From Paenibacillus montanisoli (GTDB lineage: Bacteria; Bacillota; Bacilli; Paenibacillales; Paenibacillaceae): a stretch of 64,000 nt of DNA. Shown one piece after another: positions 35,126-44,318 of the stretch (positions within the stretch are counted from its first letter, which is position 1; every line of letters begins with the position of its first letter). The stretch is taken from the NCBI RefSeq assembly GCF_003268025.1, contig NZ_QLUW01000002.1:1116001-1180000 (forward strand), written 5' to 3'. The notes beneath the pieces are model-generated. The model was not told the DNA's origin. It worked only from the letters and a program-made list of their open reading frames with translations, and did no database searches. A program made the translations under genes and the position numbers.

Positions 35126-35442
35126 TTCCCTTCCAGCTGATGCTGCACGATACGGACGATATCCGCTATGTAGTCGCCGATGATCGGCAAGTTAAGCGCG
35201 CCGAGCAACTGCAGCACATATAGAATCGTGGCGGCGAAGAAGGTAAATCCGATCGCAATGCCGACGCCTCTCGCCGTACCGCCCAATAAGTTGCGCCACA
35301 TCAACGAATATGGACGGTTCAGCAGAAGCACATAGTCGGCAATTTGCGAACGCTCCATCTCGCTGACTACCTTCTGCAGCCGTTTTTCCAGCGCGTCCAT
35401 GGCATGCCTGACACCGACTAGATCTTTATTCTCTTCCGTCAT
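35116..35442 (-). CDS. DUF5665-like small membrane protein
   Basis: The 108-residue protein has a short helical N-terminal part (KRLQKVVSEMERSQIADYVLLLNRP), then LMWRNLLGGTARGVGIAIGFTFFAATILYVLQLLGAL, spanning a glycine-rich segment and one or two membrane passes. It resembles the DUF5665 family of spore-former membrane proteins; function unknown. ATG at 35442 has AGGAGGG eleven bases upstream. It follows ileS on the genome map side and reads toward the convergent YteA-like gene. Confidence 0.7.
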   Translation of the reverse strand: MTEENKDLVGVRHAMDALEKRLQKVVSEMERSQIADYVLLLNRPYSLMWRNLLGGTARGVGIAIGFTFFAATILYVLQLLGALNLPIIGDYIADIVRIVQHQLEGKAY

Positions 35443-35571
35443 GTCGTGATATTCCCTCCTAGCGCTCCCAAACAGATATGAACGACGCCCATGAAGCGTT
35501 CGGAACAAGCGGCAAAAAGCCGCTCGCCGACGTCTCCATGGGCGTTCGTGTTGTTTGCTGCTATGAGGTTA

Positions 35572-38500
35572 CTATACCCTGACGATGTTAATTCCAATCT
35601 CTTTATCGCCAAGCGAAACGCGTTCCATATCCGGCTGGCTCGCATACTCCACGCTGCGAAGCAGCACGCTTTCGAAGAGCACCGATTCGAACGCCTGCAG
35701 CGCCGCGAGCAGCTCTGCGTCTGCGTCGAGCACCAGATGCACGCGCATTTCGATCGGCAGATCCAGCTTCTTGCGCGTATCCTGCACCGCGCGGATCACT
35801 TCGCGGACCAAACCTTCCTGCTCCAGCTCAGGCGTGATATCGGTGTTGATCGCCACCGTCAGGTTATAACCGGACGCCGACGCAAAACCCGACTTCGCCT
35901 GCTTCTCCACCAGAAGCTCATCCAGCGCGATTTCCAACGCTTCGCCTTCCGCCGATGTGAAAGATACCGCGCCGGCCTTCATGATCTCGCTCGTTTGCTC
36001 CGGCGTCAGCGACTTCAGGTAGCCTTGGATCGGTCCGACATGCTTGCCGTACTTCTTGCCCGCTGCTTTAAGGTTCAGCTTGAACGCAAAATCAACAAAG
36101 CCGGTATCGCCGCTTGCGATCGTAATGGATTTCACGTTGATTTCATCCTTGATGATCGCTTCGTACGGCGTCAGATCAAATTCATTGTCCAGCGCCACGA
36201 TCAGCTCGGACAGCGGCTGGCGCGTCTTGATGCCGGTTTCGTTGCGGACGTTGCGGGCCAGCTCGACGATTTGTCTGGCTGTTTCCATGTCCCGCTCCAG
36301 CGTTTCGTCGATCGCCGCTTCATCTGCCTTAGGATAGTCGGCAAGATGGACGCTGCTGCCATCGTCAAGATTCGTGTACACATCTTCGGCGACGAGCGGC
36401 GCGAACGGCGCAATCAGACGCGAAACGGTCAGCAATACGTTACGGAGCGTGCCGTAAGCGTCGAGCTTGTCGTCCGTCAGCCCGCTTCCCCAGAAACGGT
36501 CACGGGAACGCCGGATGTACCAGTTGCTCATCTCGTCTACGAAGGTCTCGATGCTTTTCGCGGCATTGAGGAAGTCGTACACAGCCAAGCTTTTGTTCAC
36601 TTGCGCCGTCAAGCTGTTCAAGCGGGATACGATCCAGCGGTCCAGCTTGTTGCCGGATACGCGCGCCGGCTGAGCGGACGGATCATAGCCGTCGATCGAA
36701 GCATACAACGCGAAGAACGCATGCGTGTTGACGATCGTATCGATGACCTTCGATTTCGCTTCGCCTACGATCCCGCGCGAGAAGCGCTTGCTGTTCCACG
36801 GCGCGCTGTCGGCGAGCAAAGCCCAGCGGAAGGCGTCCGTTCCGTACTCATTGATGATTTCCCAAGGGTCGATGACGTTGCCTTTCGACTTGGACATCTT
36901 CTGGCCGTTTTCGTCCAGAATATGGCCGGTGGAAATAACGGCTTTATACGGCGCTTTGCCGTTGTACAGCGTGGATACGGCGAGCAAGCTGAAGAACCAG
37001 CCGCGCGTTTGGTCGATCCCTTCGCAGATGATGTCCGCCGGATATTGCTCCGCAAACACGTCTTGATTTTCGAACGGCTGATGGTACTGCGCGAACGGCA
37101 TGGAGCCGCTGTCGAACCAAACGTCCACCACCTCGGAGGTACGAGTCATGACGCCGCCTTCGCAATGCGGGCAGTGCAGCTTAACTTCGTCTACATAAGG
37201 CTTGTGAAGCTCGATATCCTCAGAGATCGGCGTCGTGGAACGCTTCACCAGCTCCGCCCGGCTGCCCGGCGAATGCTGACCGCCGCAGCTGTCGCAAATC
37301 CAGACGTTGAGCGGCGTTCCCCAGTAGCGGTTCCGGCTGATGTTCCAGTCGACCAAGTCTTCCAGGAACTTGCCGAATCGGCCTTCGCGAATGTGGGACG
37401 GATACCATTCCACGCCCGCGTTGTTCGCGATCAGCTGATCTTTCACGGCAGTCGTTTCGATGAACCAGCTGTCTGTCGCATAGTAAATGAGAGGCGTTTT
37501 GCAGCGCCAGCAGAACGGATAGCTGTGTTCGTAGCGCTCTTTGGAGAACAGCAAGCCGCGCTCGCTGAGCATTTTAACGATGTCGACGTCGCATTCCTTC
37601 ACAAAGCGACCCGCCAAATCCGTCACGACGTCTACATAGCGGCCAGCGCTGTCAACGACGTTCAGGAAGCTGACGCCATTCGCGCGCGCGACCTTGTAGT
37701 CGTCATCGCCGTGCGCCGGCGCGATGTGAACGATACCCGTACCGCTCGTATCGCTGACAAACTCGCCCGGAATGATGAAGTGGCCATTCTCCACTTGCGC
37801 GTATTTGAACGGCGGCTCGTATTTCTTGCCCAGCAGCTCTGCGCCTTTGACGGTCGATTGAACGGCGTACTCGCCTTTCATGACGCTTTCGACAAGCGCT
37901 TCAGCCACGAAGAACACTTGGCCGTCTTTCAATACGCGGGCATACGTCAAGTTCGGATTAACGGCTAGCGCAACGTTGGCCGGAAGCGTCCAAGGCGTTG
38001 TCGTCCACGCCAATACGAACTCATCCGAGTCTGCGAGCTTAAATTTCACCGTAGCGCTAAGGTCCTTCACGTCCTCATAGCCTTGAGCAACCTCGTGCGA
38101 GCTTAGCGTCGTTTGGCAGCAAGGGCAGTATGGGCTTACGCGGTGGCCGCGGTACAACAGTCCTTTGCCGTGAATGGTCGATAAAATATGCCATACGCTC
38201 TCAATGTAGTTATTGTCGAGCGTAATATAGGGATCATCCATATTCGTCCAATAGCCGATCGCTTCCGTCAGCTCGCGCCATTGCCGCTCATATTCGAACA
38301 CGCTGTTTTTGCATTTCTTAATAAACGCTTCAACGCCGTAGTTCTCGATTTCTTGCTTCCCGGAGATGCCCAGCTGTTTCTCCACGCCAAGCTCAACAGG
38401 CAAACCGTGCGTGTCCCATCCTGCTTTGCGCACGACGCGGTAGCCGTCCATCGTCTTGTACCGGCAAATAAAGTCCTTGATGACACGACCCAGAACGTGG

Positions 38501-38667
38501 CCGATATGCGGCGCGCCATTCGCGGTCGGCGGCCCTTCGTAGAAGACGAAGTTCGGCTTGCCTTCCCGGCTCGTAATCGACTGCTTGAACGTTTCTTCCT
38601 CTCTCCATTTGGCCAGAACCCGCTGATCCCGGCTTCTCGCTTTCTCTTTGACATCGACGCGTTGCAT
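35572..38667 (-). CDS. ileS: Isoleucyl-tRNA synthetase
   Basis: The 1031-residue enzyme charges tRNA-Ile. PHIGHVLG is the HIGH motif and KMSKSKGN the KMSKS motif. The large CP1 editing domain (TTTPWTLPANVAL) sits between them and a C-terminal anticodon-binding and tail part follows. GRRP-type features (HGLPVELGVEKQLG) place it with IleS of the eukaryote-like/mupirocin-tolerant class of about 1030 residues; class assignment is by eye. It is controlled by the T-box leader upstream. Confidence 0.97.
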   Translation of the reverse strand: MQRVDVKEKARSRDQRVLAKWREEETFKQSITSREGKPNFVFYEGPPTANGAPHIGHVLGRVIKDFICRYKTMDGYRVVRKAGWDTHGLPVELGVEKQLGISGKQEIENYGVEAFIKKCKNSVFEYERQWRELTEAIGYWTNMDDPYITLDNNYIESVWHILSTIHGKGLLYRGHRVSPYCPCCQTTLSSHEVAQGYEDVKDLSATVKFKLADSDEFVLAWTTTPWTLPANVALAVNPNLTYARVLKDGQVFFVAEALVESVMKGEYAVQSTVKGAELLGKKYEPPFKYAQVENGHFIIPGEFVSDTSGTGIVHIAPAHGDDDYKVARANGVSFLNVVDSAGRYVDVVTDLAGRFVKECDVDIVKMLSERGLLFSKERYEHSYPFCWRCKTPLIYYATDSWFIETTAVKDQLIANNAGVEWYPSHIREGRFGKFLEDLVDWNISRNRYWGTPLNVWICDSCGGQHSPGSRAELVKRSTTPISEDIELHKPYVDEVKLHCPHCEGGVMTRTSEVVDVWFDSGSMPFAQYHQPFENQDVFAEQYPADIICEGIDQTRGWFFSLLAVSTLYNGKAPYKAVISTGHILDENGQKMSKSKGNVIDPWEIINEYGTDAFRWALLADSAPWNSKRFSRGIVGEAKSKVIDTIVNTHAFFALYASIDGYDPSAQPARVSGNKLDRWIVSRLNSLTAQVNKSLAVYDFLNAAKSIETFVDEMSNWYIRRSRDRFWGSGLTDDKLDAYGTLRNVLLTVSRLIAPFAPLVAEDVYTNLDDGSSVHLADYPKADEAAIDETLERDMETARQIVELARNVRNETGIKTRQPLSELIVALDNEFDLTPYEAIIKDEINVKSITIASGDTGFVDFAFKLNLKAAGKKYGKHVGPIQGYLKSLTPEQTSEIMKAGAVSFTSAEGEALEIALDELLVEKQAKSGFASASGYNLTVAINTDITPELEQEGLVREVIRAVQDTRKKLDLPIEMRVHLVLDADAELLAALQAFESVLFESVLLRSVEYASQPDMERVSLGDKEIGINIVRV

Positions 38668-38699
38668 ACGATCAAACCCCTTTCATTCTCGCAAAAAAT

Positions 38700-39030
38700 A
38701 AAAAAGCCCCGTCCCCAAAAAGGGACGAGACTATATCTCGCGTTACCACCCTTGTTCCAATCCAGCCCCTATCCCCGGCTTCAAATGAGAAAACCAAGGA
38801 AGCGCCGCTGTGCTTGGCACCTTCGTCACGGATGCATGCATCCGAGTTCCATGTAACGGTGGACGTCCGGCGTCGCTTACTTCTTATGGCGTCCATAAGG
38901 TTCGGCAGCGCTTCTCAGAGAGGATCTTCCGCATCTGTTCACACACCGGCTTTCAGCATGTACCGGCTCTCTGGGGAGTTTACAGAAACGTACTCGTTCT
39001 CGTCAACGAACTCATCATATAGATTGATTA
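38700..39030 (-). promoter_or_regulatory. T-box leader of ileS
   Basis: The leader carries the T-box sequence AAGGGTGGTAACGCG (38738-38752 region) followed by a terminator stem GTCTCGTCCC/GGGGACGGGGC and T-run at 38700-38733. Far upstream, AGAGAG and a specifier-loop candidate GAAGATCC place AUC (38923-38925), an Ile codon, in stem I. Uncharged tRNA-Ile pairs with specifier and T-box bulge and blocks the terminator. Confidence 0.92.
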
Positions 39031-39036
39031 TTACCA

Positions 39037-39065
39037 TTTATACGCCATTCCAAAACAATTGTCAA
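39037..39065 (-). promoter_or_regulatory. SigmaA promoter of ileS
   Basis: TTGACA (39060-39065) and TATAAA (39037-39042), minus strand, 17-bp spacer, directly before the T-box leader. Confidence 0.9.
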
Positions 39066-39083
39066 ACATTACGTAAAAAATAT

Positions 39084-39596
39084 TTAAATGCCGCGCGCCA
39101 GCTCAGTAGTCATGCTTACTTGCCTTTCAGGCCCATGGCTATCCAGCGTATCCCAGCTCTCATGGCTGAGCAGTTCCAGCTGAGCTTCTACGAGCGTCCG
39201 GAATCTTGCGCGGTAGATCGAGGCTTGCTTGCGGAGCTCTTCCACTTCAAGCGCGATTTTGCGGGATTTGCTTAGCGACTCGTTAATGATACGATCCGCG
39301 TTCTTCTCCGCTTCCTTTACGATCAGCTGCGCTTCCTTCTTCGCATTGTTTCTTACTTCGTCCGCTGCTTCCTGCGCGACGATGATCGTCTTGCTTAGCG
39401 TTTCTTCAATATTGGCAAAATGATTCAGCTTCTCTTGCAGCGCAAGTGCCTGGTTCTGAATTTCTTTGTTTTCGCGAATGAGCGCCTCATAGTCTTTAAT
39501 GACTTGATCAAGAAATTCATTCACCTCATCTTCATCATATCCGCGAAGACGTCTGCCAAATTCCTTGTTATGTATGTCCAATGGCGTTAGCGGCAT
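39084..39596 (-). CDS. divIVA: Cell-division/polarity protein DivIVA
   Basis: The 170-residue coiled-coil protein starts MPLTPLDIHNKEFGRRLRGYDEDEVNEFLDQV (residues 1-32), the membrane-curvature-binding head of DivIVA, followed by a long coiled coil (about 35-140). It marks poles and septa and recruits Min and other proteins. AGGAGGTG precedes the ATG. It lies downstream of ylmH as in Bacillus. The C-terminal 25 residues are not coiled coil. Confidence 0.96.
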   Translation of the reverse strand: MPLTPLDIHNKEFGRRLRGYDEDEVNEFLDQVIKDYEALIRENKEIQNQALALQEKLNHFANIEETLSKTIIVAQEAADEVRNNAKKEAQLIVKEAEKNADRIINESLSKSRKIALEVEELRKQASIYRARFRTLVEAQLELLSHESWDTLDSHGPERQVSMTTELARGI

Positions 39597-39726
39597 TGGC
39601 GCACCTCCTGATTGTGATCGAAGGGGATCGGCTGATGGGCATCCCCGAATGGGATAAGCGCCTGCAGCATTATCCTTCCTGAGTTACTGTCTATTTCGAC
39701 AGATAGAGCCATATTCCTGCAAACGA

Positions 39727-40509
39727 TTAGATAAATTTGCCGACTTTGACCCGAAGTCTGCCTTTTTTCGTAACACCCTCAACAAGAAGCACTTTAAAAC
39801 GGCCAAGCCCCTGCATGGAAACTACGTCGCCAGCCTTAAGCTGAGCGGATGGATCCTCTTCTACTTTCCAATTAACCCGGCACCGTCCGGCTCTAATCGG
39901 ATCCACGATCTTGGATCGGCTGATCCGGTGTACATCGCTTGCGATGCCATCCAGACGCAAAGAAGCCACCGATAAGCTCATCTCCTCCATGGCTTGAGCT
40001 GCGGGACGCAGCTGCTGCAGCGGGAGGATGTCCGTGAGGACATGAACGCGGTGGACTTGCCGCAACTGAATATTGATATAATCGGCTATTTCTTCGACGA
40101 CGAGGCAGTGGCAGCCGTCTTCATGGACATGAAGATCGCCGATCCGGTCCCGTTTGATGCCAAGGCCGAGCAATGCTCCCAAATAATCGCCGTGATCGAG
40201 TTCCAAATGGCCTTGCGTGCCGCCGGTGACCGCAATGACTGCGATCCCCTCCGGCTCGTTCTCCGGGTCGCGGTAATCCGGCGTGATGATCGCCCGTTTC
40301 CGCTCCGCGCCTGCATAGCCGCCTGTCAAACGTAACGCGACATCCGGCCGGCGGTTTACAAGCGACGTCACGATCTCGGCCTGCCTTGGATCAAGAAAGT
40401 CCGTTACCTTCACTTCATGGCCGAAAGCGGCGCGTTCGACCCATTCCGATGCGCGGTCCACAAAGGGACGCTCATCCGGATGAAAATGGACGTAAATATC
40501 GTTCTTCAT
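39727..40509 (-). CDS. ylmH: YlmH-type S4-domain RNA-binding protein
   Basis: The 260-residue protein ends with an S4 domain (about 180-250: LSVASLRLDGIASDVHRISR, then KAGDVVSMQGLGRFKV). The N-terminal ~170 residues match YlmH, including HFHPDERPFVDRA. In Bacillus, YlmH has been linked to ribosome rescue. Its ATG overlaps the ylmG stop by one base (TAATG). It sits between ylmG and divIVA. Confidence 0.93.
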   Translation of the reverse strand: MKNDIYVHFHPDERPFVDRASEWVERAAFGHEVKVTDFLDPRQAEIVTSLVNRRPDVALRLTGGYAGAERKRAIITPDYRDPENEPEGIAVIAVTGGTQGHLELDHGDYLGALLGLGIKRDRIGDLHVHEDGCHCLVVEEIADYINIQLRQVHRVHVLTDILPLQQLRPAAQAMEEMSLSVASLRLDGIASDVHRISRSKIVDPIRAGRCRVNWKVEEDPSAQLKAGDVVSMQGLGRFKVLLVEGVTKKGRLRVKVGKFI

Positions 40510-40772
40510 TAGACGAACATTTCGATGACCGAAATCAGTCCGAGTGCCACGAAGCGAAGAGCAAACAAGGCAACGATCGGGGAGATGTCGATTACACCGC
40601 CGATGGATGGAATAAATCTGCGGAACGGAGCCAAATACGGTTCAACCAGCTTGCCCAGCAGTTCGCCGATGAAGCTTTCGCGCAGGCTCGGCAGCCAGGA
40701 TAGCAGCACGTAAGCGATAATCATGTACGTATAGATTTGAGACAAGGTCATTATTAGATCTGCCACGTTCAA
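40509..40772 (-). CDS. ylmG: YggT-family membrane protein
   Basis: The 87-residue protein has two transmembrane segments separated by PYLAPFRRFIPSIGGVIDISP, the YggT/YlmG signature. The start is TTG at 40772, with GAGGTG eight bases upstream. The role is uncertain; its fixed place beside sepF suggests a division-related membrane function. Confidence 0.93.
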   Translation of the reverse strand: MNVADLIMTLSQIYTYMIIAYVLLSWLPSLRESFIGELLGKLVEPYLAPFRRFIPSIGGVIDISPIVALFALRFVALGLISVIEMFV

Positions 40773-40779
40773 TTCAAGG

Positions 40780-41223
40780 TCACCTCATTTTTTTGTAGTC
40801 TGTCTCGTCTGTCAGCATTTCTGTAATTGCGCCTTGAATTTCAACCGAATCCGGGGTGCAGAGAAAAATATTTGGACCCAGCTTCGAGATTCCGCCGTTC
40901 AGCGCATAGATCGTGCCGCTGAGAAAATCAACGATTCTCACGGCCTGATCGGAGCGGACACGCTGCAAATTAACGACGACCGAACGGCGCGAGCGAAGAT
41001 GATCCGCAATATCCTGCGCTTCCTCGTAGGAACGCGGCTCGTTCAGAATGACGCGCACATTCTTCTGAGAATGAATGCTGACGATATTATTACCTTTAGA
41101 TTGTTTACGCTGCTCGAATGGAGAAGTTTCAACTTCTTGCTCTTCATGCTGATCGACACGTTCGCGTTCTACGACTTCCTCTTCCTCTTGCAGCCCTAGA
41201 AAATTCATAAACTTATTCATCAT
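40780..41223 (-). CDS. sepF: Cell-division protein SepF
   Basis: The 147-residue protein has an amphipathic N-terminal membrane anchor ([10 protein letters not shown]), a charged linker, and the SepF core (about 60-140) with [17 protein letters not shown] and [13 protein letters not shown]. SepF polymerises, binds FtsZ and shapes the septal ring. It lies in the usual ylm order. The C-terminal tail is short. Confidence 0.96.
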   Translation of the reverse strand: MMNKFMNFLGLQEEEEVVERERVDQHEEQEVETSPFEQRKQSKGNNIVSIHSQKNVRVILNEPRSYEEAQDIADHLRSRRSVVVNLQRVRSDQAVRIVDFLSGTIYALNGGISKLGPNIFLCTPDSVEIQGAITEMLTDETDYKKMR

Positions 41224-41281
41224 GCCGCTCGCCTTCTTTCCTGCTTATTTAGCTTTCCTTTCGCTGCCGCTATGCTTAAGA

Positions 41282-42004
41282 CTAGCTGTGGCCGACCAGC
41301 ACCGAGCCGAGTCTTAGCCAAGTTGCGCCTTCCTCGACGGCAACCTCGAAATCACCCGACATGCCCATCGAAAGGCCTTTTACTTGCTGCCGGAGTACCG
41401 CAGTGCGGTTCAGCTCGTCGCGAAGCTCTCTTAGTCCGCGAAAGAATGGCCGGGACTGCTCGGCATCGCCGTCCAGCGGTGCCATCGTCATAAGCCCGAC
41501 CGGCTCGATATGCGGAAAGTCCGCGAGCTGCTTCGCAAACGAAATCAGCTCCTCGGACCGAAGCCCGTGCTTGCTTTCTTCCCCCGAAACGTTGACTTGA
41601 ATAAAGCATGGCACTTTGATCTCAAGCTGCTCGGCTCTGCGTTGAATAGCTTGTGCCAATGACAGCCTGTCCAATGAATGGATGTATGTAAATTTCCCGA
41701 TGACTTCTTTAACCTTGTTCGTTTGCAGCGATCCGATGAAATGCCATACGGCTTGTCCGGCAGGCGCGTTCTCCCTGCTCTCGTCCCACTTGCTGCCTGA
41801 AATGGCGTTCCACTTCGCCGCCGCGTCCTGCCAGCGGTTCTCGCCCATGTGGACGAGCCCCTGACGGAGCACCGCTTGCGTCTCAGGCACGCCAACGTAC
41901 TTCGTTACTGCGATCAATTCGATTTCGGAACGAAGCCGGCCGCTTCTAGCGCAGGCCTCCTCCAGCCTTCGTTCCACTTCACTAATGCGCTGCGATAATG
42001 TCAC
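41282..42004 (-). CDS. ylmE: YggS/PLPBP family pyridoxal-phosphate protein
   Basis: The 240-residue protein has the PLP lysine in IAVTKYVG (about 36), HFIGSLQTNK and the C-terminal LSMGMSGDFEVAVEEGATWLRLG. This family controls PLP homeostasis and has no known enzymatic reaction. The start is GTG at 42004 with AAGGAG eleven bases upstream. It follows ylmD by three bases. Confidence 0.95.
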   Translation of the reverse strand: MTLSQRISEVERRLEEACARSGRLRSEIELIAVTKYVGVPETQAVLRQGLVHMGENRWQDAAAKWNAISGSKWDESRENAPAGQAVWHFIGSLQTNKVKEVIGKFTYIHSLDRLSLAQAIQRRAEQLEIKVPCFIQVNVSGEESKHGLRSEELISFAKQLADFPHIEPVGLMTMAPLDGDAEQSRPFFRGLRELRDELNRTAVLRQQVKGLSMGMSGDFEVAVEEGATWLRLGSVLVGHS

Positions 42005-42007
42005 GCC

Positions 42008-42862
42008 TTACTTGTCTCCTTCTTTCATGCCAATCCAGCTTACCATCCTGCCCGTCGCTCCGCCTTCCATCCGGTGAGAAAAGAAGAGGTTCGTCGAACA
42101 GCCGGTACACCACTCTGAACATTCGATATGGCTCGGCAAAATTCCTGCCTTTATCATAATCTGTCGGTTCAATTCTTTCAAGTTGATCCTGGCTTTTCCT
42201 TCCTCCGTCGGCTCGATGATCGAGGCCGGATCCAGCTTCATTGCGGCGATAAGCGGCCTAACGCGGTTAAGCACGACATCGTTCACCTCATAACAGCACA
42301 TTCCGATCGAAGGCCCGATCCCCGCTTGGATCGTCGCCGGGTCGCATCCGAATTCGTCAGCCATCCGTTCCACCGTCAATCGCGCAATTTCGAGCACGGT
42401 GCCCTTCCAGCCTGCATGGGCCAAGGCTGCGACCTCGCGCGCCGGATCGTAGAAGTACAATGGAACGCAATCGGCATAGAAGGAGGTAAGGAGCACGTTC
42501 TTCTCGATTGTTACGAGCGCGTCGGCATCGGCAATCGACGACGCACGGCTTTCCCTGCCTTTGCCCCGGTCTTCCGCTTTCACGATGTGCACATGATTGC
42601 CGTGTACCTGTTCCGCGCATGTCCAGGCCTCGAACGGCCAACCAAGCGCATCGGTCAGCAGGCTGCGGTTGCGCACGACATCCTCGTGCACGTCCCCCAC
42701 GTGCAACCCGCAATTGAGCGATTGCCACGGCATCCCGCTGCCGCCGCCTTCGCGCCCGGAAAAACCTGCCGTCACGCCATTAAACTTATTTGCCCACAAT
42801 AAAAAAAGCGAAGGACTCTTCGCTGCATCAGCATGTTTATCCCCTTGCACAAACGGTTCCAT
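42008..42862 (-). CDS. ylmD: YlmD/PgeF-type polyphenol oxidase-fold protein
   Basis: The 284-residue protein has the Cys-His metal cluster of the laccase-like fold: GLHVGD, TCAEQVHGNHV, YADCVPLYFYDP, HAGWKGTV, and GIGPSIGMCCYEV. Members act on purine nucleosides or cell-wall-linked substrates in different studies. ATG at 42862 is chosen because GAGGTG lies ten bases upstream; the ATG at 42871 is too close. It pairs with ylmE. Confidence 0.9.
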   Translation of the reverse strand: MEPFVQGDKHADAAKSPSLFLLWANKFNGVTAGFSGREGGGSGMPWQSLNCGLHVGDVHEDVVRNRSLLTDALGWPFEAWTCAEQVHGNHVHIVKAEDRGKGRESRASSIADADALVTIEKNVLLTSFYADCVPLYFYDPAREVAALAHAGWKGTVLEIARLTVERMADEFGCDPATIQAGIGPSIGMCCYEVNDVVLNRVRPLIAAMKLDPASIIEPTEEGKARINLKELNRQIMIKAGILPSHIECSEWCTGCSTNLFFSHRMEGGATGRMVSWIGMKEGDK

Positions 42863-42956
42863 TTTCCCCATTCACCTCAAATCACAGTGTACCACGCAGG
42901 GCAGCCTCCTTGCGAGCGAGAGATCGACCGCCCGCAAGGCCAAGCTGCATGCCGCC

Positions 42957-43232
42957 TCAGCGAACCTGTACATCTTCCTCTTCGGTCCGGTACACCTTCG
43001 CATCGTCTATACGAACGAGCACGACATCCGTTCCGATTTTCACAATATTCCGCCATGGGATCACGACATCCGTTCCGCTGCCAAACAAGCCGAAAAATCT
43101 CGAGTAATTCGGCACAACGATAGAATCGATGCGCCCTTGCCGCAAATCGAGCTCCAGGTCGCTGACCTGCCCCAGCTTGCGGCCGTCGACGATATTGATA
43201 ACATCCTTCGTCTGAAAATCCGAAATTTTCAT
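42957..43232 (-). CDS. ylmC: PRC-barrel protein YlmC/YmxH
   Basis: The 91-residue protein is a single PRC-barrel, MKISDFQTKDVINIVDGRKLG, with the short beta repeats DLELDLRQGRIDSIVVP and FFGLFGSGTDVVIPW typical of the YlmC/YmxH family linked to sporulation. It lies next to sigG as in Bacillus. Function is not established. Confidence 0.92.
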   Translation of the reverse strand: MKISDFQTKDVINIVDGRKLGQVSDLELDLRQGRIDSIVVPNYSRFFGLFGSGTDVVIPWRNIVKIGTDVVLVRIDDAKVYRTEEEDVQVR

Positions 43233-43340
43233 CGATCGTTCACCACGCTTCCGATTAGAGCTGCTCGTGTCCTTATTAACACTATATGTGCCAATTGGGC
43301 AAAATGTCCTGCTTGGCAGTAAAAGCTCGCTCTCTCACGC

Positions 43341-43369
43341 AAAAAAACGGCGCTAGGCGCCGTTTCGAA
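43341..43369 (-). terminator. sigG terminator
   Basis: A perfect AAACGGCGC/GCGCCGTTT stem with a three-base loop and seven Ts on the minus strand, just after the sigG stop. Confidence 0.93.
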
Positions 43370-43378
43370 TCGACTTTA

Positions 43379-44161
43379 TTAAGTTTTGACGTGCTTTTGC
43401 ATCTGCTGGATCGCGGATTTCTCGAGACGGGACACCTGTGCTTGCGAGATGCCGATTTCGTCGGCGACCTCCATTTGCGTTTTCCCTTCGAAGAAGCGCA
43501 TAGACAGAATCATTTTTTCGCGTTCGTTTAATTTATGCATCGCTTCTCGAAGAGCGATCTCCTCGATCCACGATACGTCCTTGTTTTTGTCATCGCTGAT
43601 TTGGTCCATGACATAGATGGGATCGCCCCCATCGTGATAAATCGGTTCGAACAATGATACCGGGTCTTGAATGGCATCGAGCGCAAAAACGACATCCTCC
43701 TTCGGAACGTTCAGCGCTTCGGAAATTTCAAAAATCGTCGGCTCCCTTGAGTTTTTGTTTGTTAAGCTATCGCGGACCTGAAGCGCCTTATACGCGATAT
43801 CCCGCAGGCTGCGCGATACGCGAATGGGGTTGTTGTCCCTTAAGTAACGGCGGATTTCACCGATAATCATCGGAACCGCATAGGTCGAAAACTTAACATT
43901 CTGACTGAGATCGAAATTGTCGATTGCTTTCATGAGGCCGATGCAGCCGACTTGGAAGAGATCGTCGACGAATTCCCCGCGGTTGTTAAACCGTTGAATC
44001 ACACTAAGCACTAGCCTCAAGTTGCCATTGACTAATTTCTCTCTTGCTGCCCACTCATTCTGCGTCTGCAATGCGGTAAACAGCTCTCGCATCTCGGCAT
44101 TCGTAAGGACGGGCAGTTTCGCGGTATCCACTCCACAAATCTCGACTTTGTTTCGGGTCAA
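43379..44161 (-). CDS. sigG: Forespore sigma factor SigmaG
   Basis: The 260-residue protein matches SigmaG throughout: RNKVEICGVDTAKLPVL at the start, FNNRGEFVDDLFQVGCIGLMKAIDNFDL (region 2), and FFEGKTQMEVADEIGISQAQVSRLEKSAI (region 4.2). The start is TTG at 44161: GGGAGGT lies seven bases upstream and this gives exactly the usual length. The longer frame from an upstream ATG is rejected. It directs late forespore transcription. The gene is about 6 kb from sigE, with metNIQ and ytr genes between. Confidence 0.97.
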   Translation of the reverse strand: MTRNKVEICGVDTAKLPVLTNAEMRELFTALQTQNEWAAREKLVNGNLRLVLSVIQRFNNRGEFVDDLFQVGCIGLMKAIDNFDLSQNVKFSTYAVPMIIGEIRRYLRDNNPIRVSRSLRDIAYKALQVRDSLTNKNSREPTIFEISEALNVPKEDVVFALDAIQDPVSLFEPIYHDGGDPIYVMDQISDDKNKDVSWIEEIALREAMHKLNEREKMILSMRFFEGKTQMEVADEIGISQAQVSRLEKSAIQQMQKHVKT

Positions 44162-44282
44162 CGTGATTACCTCCCAAGGAGAAACATTAATGTTCAGTAT
44201 CTCCTTGCCCCCCCAATTTATTCCCTCCGAAACAAGAAGAAAGTCTTTCCCAAAGCAGTCCTGCGATGTAAACGCAAACAAG

Positions 44283-44312
44283 CCCCCTGCTTCATGCCGA
44301 GGGCTTGCGCGA
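44283..44312 (-). terminator. Terminator after the 396-residue anchored protein
   Basis: AAGCCCTC and GGGGGCTT form a stem with an 11-base loop, followed by TTTGCGTTT on the minus strand, in the leader of sigG. Strength moderate. Confidence 0.6.
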
Positions 44313-44318
44313 TCCTTT

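Noticed and set aside
35491-37968. 825-codon open frame on the plus strand opposite ileS
   Set aside because: It lies wholly antisense to a clear IleS with all motifs, has no ribosome binding site and shows the Arg/His-rich composition of an antisense shadow.
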